From Mesostigma viride (Eukaryota; Streptophyta; Mesostigmatophyceae; Mesostigmatales; Mesostigmataceae), in contig RPFO01000027.1 of NCBI GenBank assembly GCA_009746045.1, positions 3,905,000-3,942,499 on the forward strand: 37,500 bases of DNA, in the 5' to 3' direction. Positions 21,801 to 30,408 of the stretch are shown in pieces. Numbering within the stretch: the stretch's first letter is position 1; every line of letters begins with the position of its first letter. The position numbers were made by a program, and so were the translations under genes. Below the pieces are notes generated by a model that was given only the letters and a program-made list of their open reading frames with translations, was not told where the DNA came from and did no database searches.

Positions 21801-24082
21801 AAAGCTCATGTGACCGCCGGGCCACTCAGAAAAGCAGGGTCTAGTAACCCTCGCTGCGACACAGGAGAGTTTCTAACCCTCATGTTACAAAAACTCACCT
21901 GCTGAGCGTGGAAAGGAAGACAATGTCGGGGACCGAAAACGATAACACAGATCGATGATAACCTACTGTAGTAAGACCCTATATGTGTATACGTAGTAAA
22001 ACCCTACACAACCTCCCCACCACACGCACCTGCCGAGTGCGGAGCGAAGACGATGTTGGGGATGGAAGACTCACCCTTTACAACTCCCCCCCCCACACAC
22101 ACACACCTGCCGAGCGCGTAGTGGAGGATGATCAAGGAGACCGAAAACTTACCCTTTACAACTTCTTCCCCCCCCCCCCCTCACCTGCCGAGCGCATAGC
22201 GGAAGACGATGTTGGAGACAGAGGAGGCGAACACGCCCGTGTACGCCCACATGACTGAGTAGATGAAGAGGGAGAGCACGGTGTGGGTGGCGTTCTTGGC
22301 AGCACGCCCGCAGAAGATCTCGTACAGCTGGGGTCGGGGTCCCGGTGGGGGTGGGGGTAAGGGTCGGGGTCGGGGTTGGGGTCGGGGTCGGGGTCGGGGT
22401 ACGGGTAGAGGTGGGGATCGGAACAGGTGACCGCAGTATGTGATGTAATGTACGTCAGCAGAAAATGGGAAGGGGTAGGGCAACGTGGCCAGTGGCATGG
22501 GTAAGGGTAGGGACGGCAACACGCGATGCGTGTTCTATTGAAGATATGCAGGAGCAGTGTGCGTTCAGGGCATATCTGGTAGCACTGGGGATGTAGCAAA
22601 AACGTGTGCCATTGCTGTGACAACAGGATTAGGAGAAGGAACATAAAGAGGAGTAATGGAAGAACGATCTCGTACAAGATGCTGTGACAGCAGGGTGGGG
22701 CAGGAGGATGGGACAGGATGGTGTGACAGGATGGTGTGACAGGATGGTGTGACAGAAGGGTGTGGCCTAGATGACTATGAAGGAGCCACTTTTGTAGATC
22801 ATGGAGCGTGGCAGTGCTGGGCGGTGCGGCAACAAGGGAAGCAAGCGATGATGGCACATGACACAGGAAGGGAATAGGAGTGGGGCTGGGGGATGAGTCA
22901 GGAGGGGCGGGTAGCTATCATCACAACATCATCATCATGACCGATTACAAGTCCTCATGTACGATCGTGACGACAACTGGTAATTGCCTACAATTGTGGG
23001 TGACCACAACAGGTAATTGCTTACCTTTGTCGACAACGACAGTTGTATGCTTAACATCATGACCACAACAGGCTATCGTTTCCCATCGTGATCACAACAT
23101 AAAGCATCTATTATCATTTTAGGATAGTTTTTATTGTTTACAATTTTTTCATTATTGTAACACTTACTCACATCGCGTTGACGACAAGTGTTGGGATGCC
23201 ATCGACAACGATGTAAGTGCTTGATTACCATCCGGTGTCAAGGTGGAGGCACCATTGCCCTACGGCTTCGCAAGACAACCCCCTCCAACCACGACAGCAG
23301 CAGGTATCAGGGGGGGGGGGGAGGATCAGGGGGGTGGATTACGAAAATGTTGTCTGTCTACCATCTGGTAATAATGAGGCATCATTAAATAATAATAATA
23401 ATAATAAATAATATCTACCACACGATCAAATGCGATTGGATCATGCCATCTGGTAACAAAGAATGATCATTCGTGACCAGGTAAGGGGCAATCGAGTTGT
23501 TACCTGGACGTAGCTGAACTTCATGTCCCCCATACGGCACACCTCCCGCATGGTGGCCAGGGAGGGGGACAGCCCCTTGCCCTTGCCACCCCGAGCAAGG
23601 CCACCCATGCCGCTGAGGGGCTGGACGACCGTCCGCGGGACCGCCGGACGGAATGAGTCGTCGCCCGGATCAGGGCGCGAGAGGGCGTCTCCCTCAGGGT
23701 GCTCGTGGCCCCTGCCGAGGAGGGCGTGCTTGTCCGAGGCACTGTTTTCCATGTCGCTGGCAGACGTCGCGTATTTCATCCAGGAATCAGCGCGCGCCAG
23801 GGCCTCGAACACGTAGAAAACGCACAGCAGGTTGACGCCATAGAAGAAGAAGATGAAGATCGCGCCAAGGAGGGAGCCGACGTTGTGGAAGCCGAAAGGG
23901 AGGCTGAAAACGCCCGCCCCGATGATGACGTTGATGAGCATGGCGTAGTAGACGCCGTTGGAGTAATGGCGCGACGCTTGGGGATCGTGGCCATGCACGC
24001 CATCCATTGCGGCGATATCGTGGTGACTGCGGGGGTGACTCGGCGGGGAGAAATGAGGGGAGGCTATCCCCTGGCCGCTCAT
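15637..24082 (-). CDS. AAAP-family amino-acid transporter (6 exons)
   Basis: Exons in transcription order: 24082-23504, 22327-22185, 21786-21543, 20290-19113, 16620-16503, 15858-15637. All five joins keep phase (0,2,0,2,0) and give 827 residues plus TAA. Residues about 46-69 (YYAMLINVIIGAGVFSLPFG...) are the first helix with the AAAP 'iN.iiGaGvfsLPf' motif; the second helix follows at 71-94. Further helices lie in exons 2 and 3. Exon 4 carries a hydrophilic insert (323-588) and then FGSVAVAFNCICYLPEV (594-610), the family's 'fg.....f.c...lPe' helix, and more helices. The family moves amino acids with H+ or Na+ across plasma, vacuolar or lysosomal membranes; substrate and membrane are not readable here. 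Most relatives have 400-550 residues, so the excess is in loops at 100-190 and 323-588. An upstream in-frame stretch exists, but 24,082 is the first good ATG. Confidence 0.87.
15901..15924. repeat. Poly(G) run
   Basis: More than 15 consecutive G on the plus strand, thus a C-run in the pyrimidine tract region upstream of AAAP exon 6 on the gene strand. Confidence 0.9.
16047..16334 (-). mobile_element. SINE-like element, second copy
   Basis: Reverse complement of 11,665-11,971, high identity, from GTAGTACTCCTGCGCAC to CTTTCTGACGAC. It carries the B-box-like motif on the minus strand, the same orientation as the host AAAP gene. It lies in the last intron. Confidence 0.8.
16503..16620 (-). CDS. 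AAAP exon 5
   Basis: Encodes YVPDDWVAAVGAPRVKVALR and MLAAIPPLVLGSINGKLDE, one amphipathic stretch and a helix. The Ser before Tyr is formed by the join. Acceptor TGCATGCAG, donor GAG|GTGGGT. Confidence 0.85.
16600..17050 (-). repeat. Tandem copies of the AAAP exon 5 acceptor
   Basis: On the minus strand the true edge is TGCAG|CTACGTGCCGGATG. Upstream lie copies near 16,700-16,735 (GAAGCTGCGTGCCCGGTG), 16,800-16,840 (GGCAGCTATGGCCCGGTG), 16,897-16,935 (TGCAGCTACGTGCCTGGTGG) and 17,022-17,045 (GCGCAGCTACGTGTCGGAC). Units of about 95-125 bases also share ATAGCGTTTAGACTAT-like text. Confidence 0.85.
17261..18480. repeat. Decamer array (TCATCTCCCA)x122
   Basis: Exactly 122 ten-base units in 1220 bases with substitutions (mainly TCATCTCACA, TCCTCTCCCA, TCATCACCCA, TCGTCTCCCA) but no insertion or deletion. 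It lies in the AAAP intron between exons 5 and 4. The 530-codon open frame through it is an artefact of 30-base periodicity. Confidence 0.98.
18486..19112 (-). repeat. Tandem decayed copies of the AAAP exon 4 donor edge
   Basis: On the minus strand the exon ends CAACAACCTGCGCAG|GTGGGTG. Copies end near 19,030 (CCTGCGCAAGTGGGTGCGCG), 18,885 (CCCGCGCAGGTGGGTGCGCG), 18,795, 18,665 (CCTGCGCAGGTGGGTGCGCG), 18,575 and, beyond the decamer array, 17,190. The copies at 18,868-18,935 and 18,648-18,710 also include about 50 bases of exon text (GTTCCCCATC...GCGGCAA). Confidence 0.9.
19113..20290 (-). CDS. AAAP exon 4: long Ser/Gly loop and central helices
   Basis: The acceptor has an ACTAAT branch-like motif 14 bases before CCGCAG. 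About 266 residues of Ser, Gly, Pro, Glu and Asp (for example a run PGSSSSSPFTSSSSESSDG) precede FGAFFGSVAVAFNCICYLPE. Next come helices VAALSLATSTVFYLTLGLLC and FWALLVRLIVMLFPVG, then VFPIQAVTLGNNLR. The frame has no stop over 1178 bases. Confidence 0.85.
20400..20730. other. AAAP intron 3, irregular ~30-bp repeats
   Basis: Imperfect units with GTCACTnTGGCGGAGG or GGCAGAGG. No coding sequence between the exon 4 acceptor and the large GGGA array. Confidence 0.55.
20731..21349. repeat. (GGGA)n microsatellite, ~620 bp
   Basis: Pure purine on the plus strand, with scattered GGA units that shift the register. It lies in the AAAP intron between exons 4 and 3, so the transcript carries (CCCU)n. 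All long open frames here are artefacts. Confidence 0.98.
21383..21450 (-). repeat. Duplicate of the AAAP exon 3 end
   Basis: On the minus strand GTGCAGGTCACCCTCATGTG, CTACCACTTCCTCGCATTTG and so on repeats exon 3 (GTGCAGGTCATCCTCATGTG, CTACCGCTTCCTCGCGTTTG) for about 65 bases. The predicted peptide VQVTLMCYHFLAFVVMHTA parallels VQVILMCYRFLAFAVMLTT. It starts about 158 bases downstream of the original. Confidence 0.92.
21543..21786 (-). CDS. AAAP exon 3
   Basis: Encodes a Cys-rich loop (VPMPCNNGFSFFRHGLACRE, CDIYDD), then helices ACALYALIVIPLSL and VQVILMCYRFLAFAVMLTT. The Cys pair C256/C259 region could form a disulfide on the non-cytoplasmic side; that is inference. Confidence 0.85.
21896..22180 (-). 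repeat. Tandem copies of the AAAP exon 2 donor edge
   Basis: True edge (plus strand view) CACCTGCCGAGCGCATAGCG at 22,183. Copies at 22,105 (CACCTGCCGAGCGCGTAGTG), 22,028 (CACCTGCCGAGTGCGGAGCG) and 21,897 (CACCTGCTGAGCGTGGAAAG). Units are about 78-130 bases and share GACGATG, GACCGAAAAC and CCCTTTACAAC. Confidence 0.88.
22185..22327 (-). CDS. AAAP exon 2
   Basis: Encodes LYEIFCGRAAKNATHTVLSL, a helix FIYSVMWAYTGVFASSVSNI and VFRYALG. The acceptor follows a (GACCCC)n tract; the donor is AG|GTGAGG. Confidence 0.85.
22320..22415. repeat. (GGGGTC)n array
   Basis: About 12 hexamers, G-rich on the plus strand and C-rich just upstream of the AAAP exon 2 acceptor on the gene strand. The G-strand could form quadruplexes. 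Confidence 0.9.
22416..23503 (-). other. AAAP intron 1, low-copy sequence with small repeats
   Basis: Includes a 15-base repeat GGATGGTGTGACA (about 22,708-22,757), a G-run at 23,311-23,324 and (AAT)n at 23,388-23,412. Several ACAACnGGTAATTGC motifs occur near 22,970-23,030. No gene seen. Confidence 0.6.
23504..24082 (-). CDS. AAAP exon 1: helices 1-2 and a polar loop
   Basis: Starts MSGQGIASPHFSPPSHPRSH, a His/Ser-rich cytoplasmic N-terminus. Two helices follow at about 46-69 and 71-94, then a 95-residue polar loop (MENSASDKHALLGRGHEHPE is typical), ending FSYVQ at AG|GTAAC. Confidence 0.85.
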
Positions 24083-25379
24083 GGCAGATATGGCACCAGC
24101 GTGGGAGACGGCGCGCCTCCTGCCCACCAGAGAAACGCGGTAAGACGTAGCAAGAAGTGATGAGCGTGAAAGATACGTGAATTGCCAACCGTTTTAACCT
24201 GCAAAAGACCAATCCGAAGGCAGACCCAGTGAGGCACGGATATTTGCAGAGAGTGTATTTCTTTTAACTATCATAATGCCTGGAAACAAGAGGTTGCATT
24301 TTCCAAGGTAATAAAACTATCATGGGCGAGATAGCCTTCTAGATTTTATTGCAAAACTGTAACTGTACTTTAAAATAAAAATTTATGCATTTTATTGAGG
24401 ATTGGGGAAAAGCATGGCTGCCGCTCACCTTTAAAAAATTCAGCTGCCCCTCAAGCTCCCGGTTCGATGGCAAATCAATGCTAAAAAGCTCCCTTGTGCT
24501 CTAATTGTCCTCTAGCTTTTTCTTGGCCCGTCATGGTAAATCGAGATGACATTTGAGGGACGTTCGCTAATTTGATGTCCACCATGGGCGCAATAAAACA
24601 GCTTTTCCGTTGCCTTTCCTGTTTTAGGTGAAAGCTTACTCAGCGGAAGCCGGAAGGTCACCTTCAAGATTTGCAACTCCTTCAATCGCCACGTGGCAGG
24701 AAACGCCGTACGGCTTTGCATTTCCCGTTACAGCTCGAAAGGCCAGATTCCAACTTTCCAAGCCCCGTGAACTATCCGTCTCAAGTCCAGAGCCACTTCC
24801 ATCGCACCGGATCTTGTAAAATACTTGACACATGCTAGCGCGTTGCCACGCGGCAGCCAACTGTGCAAATTCAACTGGCGCAATTTCCCCTCTTTCATCA
24901 ACGACGTGCCAAGGGACGACAACGGCACACACCACGCTTGTCCGAAAGGGCGCGGATGCAGACGACAAGGCGCAGCCGGACGAGGACGTGGGTGTGTACG
25001 CGGGTTCGCCCGGCGGGGTGGGGGCTCGGGTGACCGACGAAGCCGAGGCGTGCGCAAGTCGACGAGCCGTCTAGGACAGACCGACGGACGTGTGCCGTGT
25101 CGACGCGGCCGGCGGGCCGGCCGCCGGCTCGCCTGGCGGGGTCGGTCACGGCCGGAGGGCGCGGCGGATGGTCGGTGACGGCGAGGAGGTGGAGGGGCGT
25201 TTGCGACTCAGTATTGTACGCTGTGCTGTGAGCCCTGGCCTTCAGTGCCCCAGCCACGGCGGAGGGGGGCCGTTCCTACCCATGCACGTCCCTCCTCGTA
25301 GTGGTCTCCACCCCGCCCGAGACGGAACGGAACGGCGAGCCAAGACGGTCGCACTAGGGGGGTCGGGCAGCTACTGGAC
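24083..25379. other. 5' flank of the AAAP gene
   Basis: Presumed promoter side of the AAAP gene. It includes an AT-rich part (24,240-24,400) and a CpG-rich part (24,950-25,200). Reverse-strand frame 24,636-24,968 (110 codons) is open but shows no family feature. No core promoter motif could be fixed. Confidence 0.45.
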
Positions 25380-26223
25380 TCCCAATACACGTTGTCCTTT
25401 GCATTGGCCGTGGGGGACATCATCAATGGCAACCGCGAGCATCACAACCCCCAGCCGGCCGACCCCCTTATGTACTACTTTGCCGTCCCCCCCGAGACGA
25501 GACTGCTGGTGGGCGTCCCACATCTACGCGAGTGCCCGTCGCTTTTCAGTTTGCCAAGGGGCACCGCTGGGTCACCGCCGGGTGGGTGGCCGCCCCCCCG
25601 CTCGGGGGGGGCAGCTGCCCTTGGTCCGTAGCCTAAGTTGTCATATACGACTACAGCTGCCACTCGAGGTCGCGTGCCGGACGAGGGAGCTCCTATCTAT
25701 ACTAGGCGTTGTGATTGCTTTCAGTCCGTGGCCCGCGCTGCCATGCTATTTGTGTAAGGGGGCGATATCTACATACCCCGCCCGTGCGACGGTGCGCGTG
25801 TTGATGGACGATCGACACTCGCATCAAGTCGTGGTATACCCGCATCACGTGAGTGTCCACACGCGTTTGGGCCCAGACATCTCCTTGGACGTGCGCCGCC
25901 GGGTGATACGCGATGACAAGAAGGAAGACCCGGGCCTTAAGGAAGTTTCACTGCGCAGCTAGGACGCGCATGCCGGTCCGCGCGCAGCAACACGCTGGCA
26001 TAAGGGAGATCCCGGACATTGCCGAGTGGAAAACTACCTGGCCCATTGAGCGCTGCTGTGCCGCAACTTCGTACACTATAGCGTGGCAAGCCTGCCACTG
26101 CGCATCTTGCCCGTGGAGCGCATCCACTGGGCGGGCTATCTGGGTGCCAACGACCTTGCCTCCTACTACGTGAACAAGCACTGGCCCTTGATTGACAACA
26201 CACCCGCCTGTAACCCAAAATAA
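25380..26223 (+). pseudogene. Unidentified coding remnant or mis-spliced gene
   Basis: Short protein-like stretches appear in different frames: SFALAVGDIINGNREHHNPQ then PADPLMYYFAVPPETRLLVG; FAKGHRWVTAGW after TTTTCAG; RVLMDDRHSHQVVVYPHHVS then VHTRLGPDISLDVRRRVI; and at the end VERIHWAGYLGANDLASYYV then NKHWPLIDNTPACNPK with TAA at 26,221. A TGA interrupts the last frame (after ENYLAH). AG|G-type sites near some breaks would allow introns, but I could not build a consistent model. I do not recognise the family. Confidence 0.35.
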
Positions 26224-27002
26224 ATTGCTAACAAATATTGCTTGGGCGGAGATCTGAACAGTTCCGACTCTAGCTGCGTGGCTGCGAGGCCGGTTGTTGT
26301 TAGTTGCATTCCAGTTGGCCGGTCGGTCCTTTGCTGAGATGACTAGCGGTCTGGGTGCAGCCTAGCCTTGATGGCGTCACTGCTCGATGATCTGTTGGCC
26401 GGGCCGATGGGATGACGTGTCATGAACATGTCAGCTCAGTACTCGGCGGAATGACTGTTGACTGAATAGCATAGAATAATTGTATAGTAGTAACATTTGT
26501 TGGCTGCAGGGTCACACATCCTTGGAATACCCCGTACTTTTCAGCATTCGCCTCAAAAATATTTACCCCGTACTTCTTAACCACAACTTGAAAAATACCC
26601 GTACTGCCGTACTGCGTATTTTTTCCCGTATTTTTGACCCCTTCCGAAAATACCCGTACTTTCGCAGTACGCGCGGGTTTTACCGAATACCCCGTACTGC
26701 CGTACAGACCAACACGGGGCCGGACGCAGTAGTTTTGGGCTGCATGGGCGGGTCACTCTAGCGGTAAATATTTAACGTGAAAGTTTCAACGCGCGTCAAT
26801 AATTACTTGATTATTTCAGTTTGCGTTCATGCGGTTGTTGTTGTTGTTGATTTGTTGATTCCACCGCGCCACCAACACTCACCGACAAGCCTGCGGTCAC
26901 CGCGGTAACGGGACACGGTGTCCCGTTACCGTGCGCAGTAGGACTAGTAGCTTATTATGTAGGGGTCAAGTCCTTTTCTCACCTGTTTCCCACCCCCATA
27001 AG
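26224..27002. other. Spacer with CGTACT repeats and a hairpin
   Basis: 26,530-26,710 holds repeated CCCGTACT / GCCGTACTG motifs. A (GTT)n run is near 26,835-26,850. No gene was seen. Confidence 0.6.
26903..26931. repeat. Perfect 14-bp inverted repeat, 1-nt loop
   Basis: CGGTAACGGGACAC, one G, then its exact complement GTGTCCCGTTACCG. Confidence 0.95.
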
Positions 27003-27240
27003 GTCGGACCAGCCTATGGATCCACTATTAACCTGCTGTCCGCGACACTCCCGGAGCTAGTGTATACAGGGGGGGGGGGGGGGGGAGAGCCCCCCCCCCC
27101 CCAACCCCCAAAACTGGGGGGCGGGGGGTAAAGGGTCGGTCCGACCCCCCCACACACACACACAGAAAATGGGGGGGGGGTTAGGGGGTTTTGGATGCAG
27201 ACCCCCCCCCCCCCTTAAAAAAGGGGGCCGGGGGGGGGTC
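27003..27240. repeat. G/C-tract repeat, copy 1
   Basis: After CTGTCCGCGACACTC and GGAGCTAGTGTATACA, alternating runs of 10-17 G and C with CCCCCCCACACACACACACA at about 27,144. It is paralogous in order and text to 34,300-34,445, and its left edge matches 34,926-34,957 reversed. Runs of this length are error-prone in sequencing. Confidence 0.75.
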
Positions 27241-27469
27241 TCCAGCCAAATTCTTTATTTTGGCTAAGGGAGCTTGTCCAAGAACACATCCGTCGCACCC
27301 ATTCTCCTAGCCCTGGCTATGATGGTAGGCTGAGCACAGCGTACCTCCAAATTCAGCCATTTGTGGCATAGTTGGAATTAATTTGGTTATACAATACCTA
27401 CTTATTAGCCAATCACATTAGACAACTCATACCTTGACCATGATCATGTTGGCAATGTAACTTGGACCC

Positions 27470-28328
27470 AAAGTCCTGTATCGGGACCGCGTCAAGCTGC
27501 TGGGCAGCCTGCTCCCCAGCTGCGAGGTCGATGTGGACCATCGCATCTCCCTCGCCTGGCACGCTTTACGCCAGTACCGAGCCCTGTGGCGCAAGCCCCT
27601 GGGCAAGATCGAGAAACAGGACCTGTTCAAGGTCCTCGTCCTTCCTGTTCTCACGTATGGGGCCGAGACGTGGACCCTCACCGCCGACCTGGCCCGCAAG
27701 CTGGACGGCGCGGTCACCAACATGCTGCGTTCCATTTTCAGAGTAGGATATGCTGCTCATGTCCGCAATGAGGACCTGTACCAGGGCATGCCGTATATCA
27801 CCAGCACCATTAAGCAGCGGCGCCTGCAGCTAGTAGGGCACCTAGCTCGCACCAACCAGGTAGACACCTCACGTGGCCCCCCCGCAGGACTGCGACCAGC
27901 TCAGCCTGGCTGGCACCTCCTGACGTGGGCCGGGCCCCCTGATGTTAGACGCCGCAAGGCCCGCACTTTCAAAGAACAGCTAGTAGAAGACATGGGGGCC
28001 GGGGCCTAGGCCTCTCCGTGATTTGGAAGAAGATGATGGACAAGGCCAAGTGGGCCCAGGTCATAGAGGACAACGAGCCCCCCCCTGTGGGGAAGCGCCC
28101 GCGTGTGCAAACCCGTGCATGGGAGGCACGCCAGACAGCTCCCCTAGGGCATCGTTAGGCTGTCTAGATAGATGTTGTAGTTAGAATGCTGTTAGATAGA
28201 TGTCGTAGGTAGCTGATGTAGATAGATTAGACCGGTAGGACTGTTTGCACCCATCCATCCATCCATCGGGGTTAATGCTCCGTGACTCCCCAACGGGAGC
28301 ACGAGTCTAATTAATTAATTCATTAATG
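27470..28328 (+). mobile_element. Non-LTR retrotransposon, 5'-truncated copy 1
   Basis: From KVLYRDRVKLLGSLLPSCEV the frame runs through LVLPVLTYGAETWTL, RRLQLVGHLARTNQVDTS and on to about 28,005, where a frameshift moves the C-terminus (LSVIWKKMMDKAKWAQVIED) to another frame ending at 28,158. This is the post-catalytic C-terminal part of a LINE reverse transcriptase. A 3' UTR and a (TTAA)n tail at 28,310-28,328 follow. TTGGACCC occurs at both ends (27,462-27,469 and 28,329-28,336), a plausible target duplication. Confidence 0.85.
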
Positions 28329-28484
28329 TTGGACCCGGTCGCGCGACTAATTAACTCATAAGATTAATTAACTTTTGATGATCATGCTGCCTTTTAAAAT
28401 TAAAAATTAAATTGAATTACATTACTCAGTTGGGAGATTTTAAAAATTAGACTAAAAGAGACAATCATTGGTAGACATAAGGTG

Positions 28485-30174
28485 CAGTGTTTCTGCTAAC
28501 GGGCCGCGCGCGGCCACATGTGGCCGCCGGCCGCCGGATTTTGGGGCCCGCGGTCACACGTGGCCGCCGCATTTCGGTGGCCGCGGTCACATGTGCCCGC
28601 GGGATTTCGGTGGCCGCGGCCTGACAAGTCTTGTGACCGTGGTCACTTCTGGCTGCGGTTTGCGCTCAATTGTTAGTGTGCCCATTGGCCGGTCAGTTGG
28701 AACTTCGAGGGTTGTGCTGAAATTGTCAGAACCAAAATTCCCGAGTACAGAGGGTTGGCTGAACAAAATTCAGCCTGCCTTGGTTCATTGCTGAAATCAG
28801 ATATTTTCTAGTTACTAGTATCCGCGTTCCGAGGACTGCCTAATAGAGCGGTGCCGATGTTGCCAACCTGGCTCAAGTCTCAGCCATACCTACCTAGCGG
28901 CTAGACTCTACTGTAGAGCCTATAGATTCTCTGCTGCCCATGTGCGGCGTGGGACACAACAACAACAACAACAACTGTAGAGCCTGCACCTTAACGTGCT
29001 GCGATGAATTATTGTAGCTGCTGCACGGTCGACGGTGCGGCAAAGCCAGTATGGCTGACGATTTCGTAGACATGATGCTAGGTTTTGTTGCTGGATAAAA
29101 CGTAGTATTAAATATTATCAGTGGAAACGCATAGCAAATTTAGAGCCGATAGCGACTAGCCCTGCTTTGGGGGAGTTTTGCTTGCCTTGGCGTAAAATGC
29201 GAACCTGTCGGCTAACGGAACATTGAACATGCCCGGCCAGCAACAATAGGAAAGAGTCTAGTGCAGGAGCGTCCGCCGCAGGCAGACCTAAAGGTATATT
29301 AGCGTGGCTCATGCCACACCGTCCACTTTCTCGGCCACGGTCTTTGTCTGAGCCACGATCACCATCTCGATCATCTTATTCATCTGGTAAAGCTGGCCGC
29401 AGCCTCCCTGGCGATGCCATGCCGGAAGCAGTGCCTGATCCGACGCCATCGTCAGGGCATCTACCGCCGCCTGGGAATCTGAGTAATGTCGAAGCTAGCC
29501 CGGCAATTCTGAATCTCATGAGAAGAATAGCGGGACAAGCTCTGGGTCGTCTCTGACACTCACGTCCGCATTCTGACGATATTGCTCGGAATTCAGGTCA
29601 TGGATAGCATCGCCGTTTTCAACCTACTAGTAAACCTACATAGCACTTGCCAGTTGCCCGGCCAATGGCCAATTGGCCATGCCCTCGAGTTTTGGCCCAT
29701 GTGGCATGTGTGACTTCACTTCATCACTTGTTAGTACGGCGTCATCTAAATTTATTATTGTAGCTAGCTGTTAATTTAATGGTTTGACAGTCCTCAATCC
29801 TATCGTGCACATTGGATATCGCCACTGTGCCTACTGAAGGGAGTGAAGGCTGTAACTATAGTAGTAAGGGCTGTAAGGCCATAAGCCGGTGAGGCATAAT
29901 TGCCTTAACAGTGACTGGCAGCCATTTTTAATCCACGTCGATCCCTGGCACCTATAACAATGCCTATATAATGGTATAGCAACCCCCCCCCCCCCATTCC
30001 CCAATACAAAGCCGACCTAGGCTAAGCACTCAATGGAGTGTATAACACATCTTGCTTGCAACAAAGCTATGTTGAAAGGTGCGACCGCGGGATTTTGGTG
30101 GCTGAGGTCACATTGACCGCAGGATTTTGGGAGCCGTGGTCACACGCGCCCAAAAACCCTTAGCAGAAACACTG
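28485..30174. mobile_element. hAT-like DNA transposon, 1.69 kb, non-autonomous
   Basis: Ends are CAGTGTTTCTGCTAACGGG and its inverse (CCCTTAGCAGAAACACTG), 15 bases perfect. They are flanked by the identical 8-bp duplication ATAAGGTG (28,477-28,484 and 30,175-30,182). CAGTG ends with 8-bp target duplications are the hAT hallmark. Subterminal GC-rich repeats (GGATTTTGGnnnCCG, GGTCACA) occur at both ends (28,500-28,630; 30,085-30,150). The largest internal frames (64 and 81 codons) show no transposase features, so it depends on an outside enzyme or is dead. Confidence 0.9.
28498..28650. repeat. Subterminal GC-rich repeats of the hAT-like element
   Basis: About 3.5 units of CGGTCACATGTGGCCGC plus ATTTCGGTGGCCG. 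They may be transposase binding sites, as subterminal repeats are in hAT elements; this is inference. Confidence 0.75.
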
Positions 30175-30235
30175 ATAAGGTGACACTACGTACATTTATG
30201 CCAAGAGTGTAAACCAAACTGAATGTAATATCAGT

Positions 30236-30408
30236 GAGACAACCAGATTCTCTGACTTAAATTAAGATCGTTTTAGTTGTCTCTTTCATAGTCATCTAAC
30301 TATCAAAGAGACAACCAGTGTAGGCCAGAAATCTGGAGATCATCATCGAACTACAAAAAGGTCAACGAGACAACAATATATATTAAATTAAATATATCAA
30401 GGAGACAA
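30236..30408. repeat. GAGACAAC direct-repeat locus, LINE copy 2 target
   Basis: GAGACAACCAG-type motifs at 30,236, 30,304, 30,366 and 30,402. The motif with GCCAGAAATC recurs after the LINE at 31,885-31,915. The locus was thus a tandem repeat before insertion. Confidence 0.7.

Noticed and set aside
24083-24127. Start of the AAAP gene upstream at 24,127
   Set aside because: That position is GTG, not ATG; the first ATG in frame is at 24,082.
23504-24160. Plus-strand open frame (23,699-24,160) opposite AAAP exon 1
   Set aside because: It is the shadow of the transporter exon on the other strand and has no family features.
24636-24968. Minus-strand 110-codon frame as a gene
   Set aside because: Open but without recognisable domain, start context or neighbour support; listed only as part of the AAAP 5' flank.
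29311-29556. Transposase fragment inside the hAT-like element
   Set aside because: The Ser/Pro/Arg-rich 81-codon frame shows no hAT motif such as the dimerisation region.
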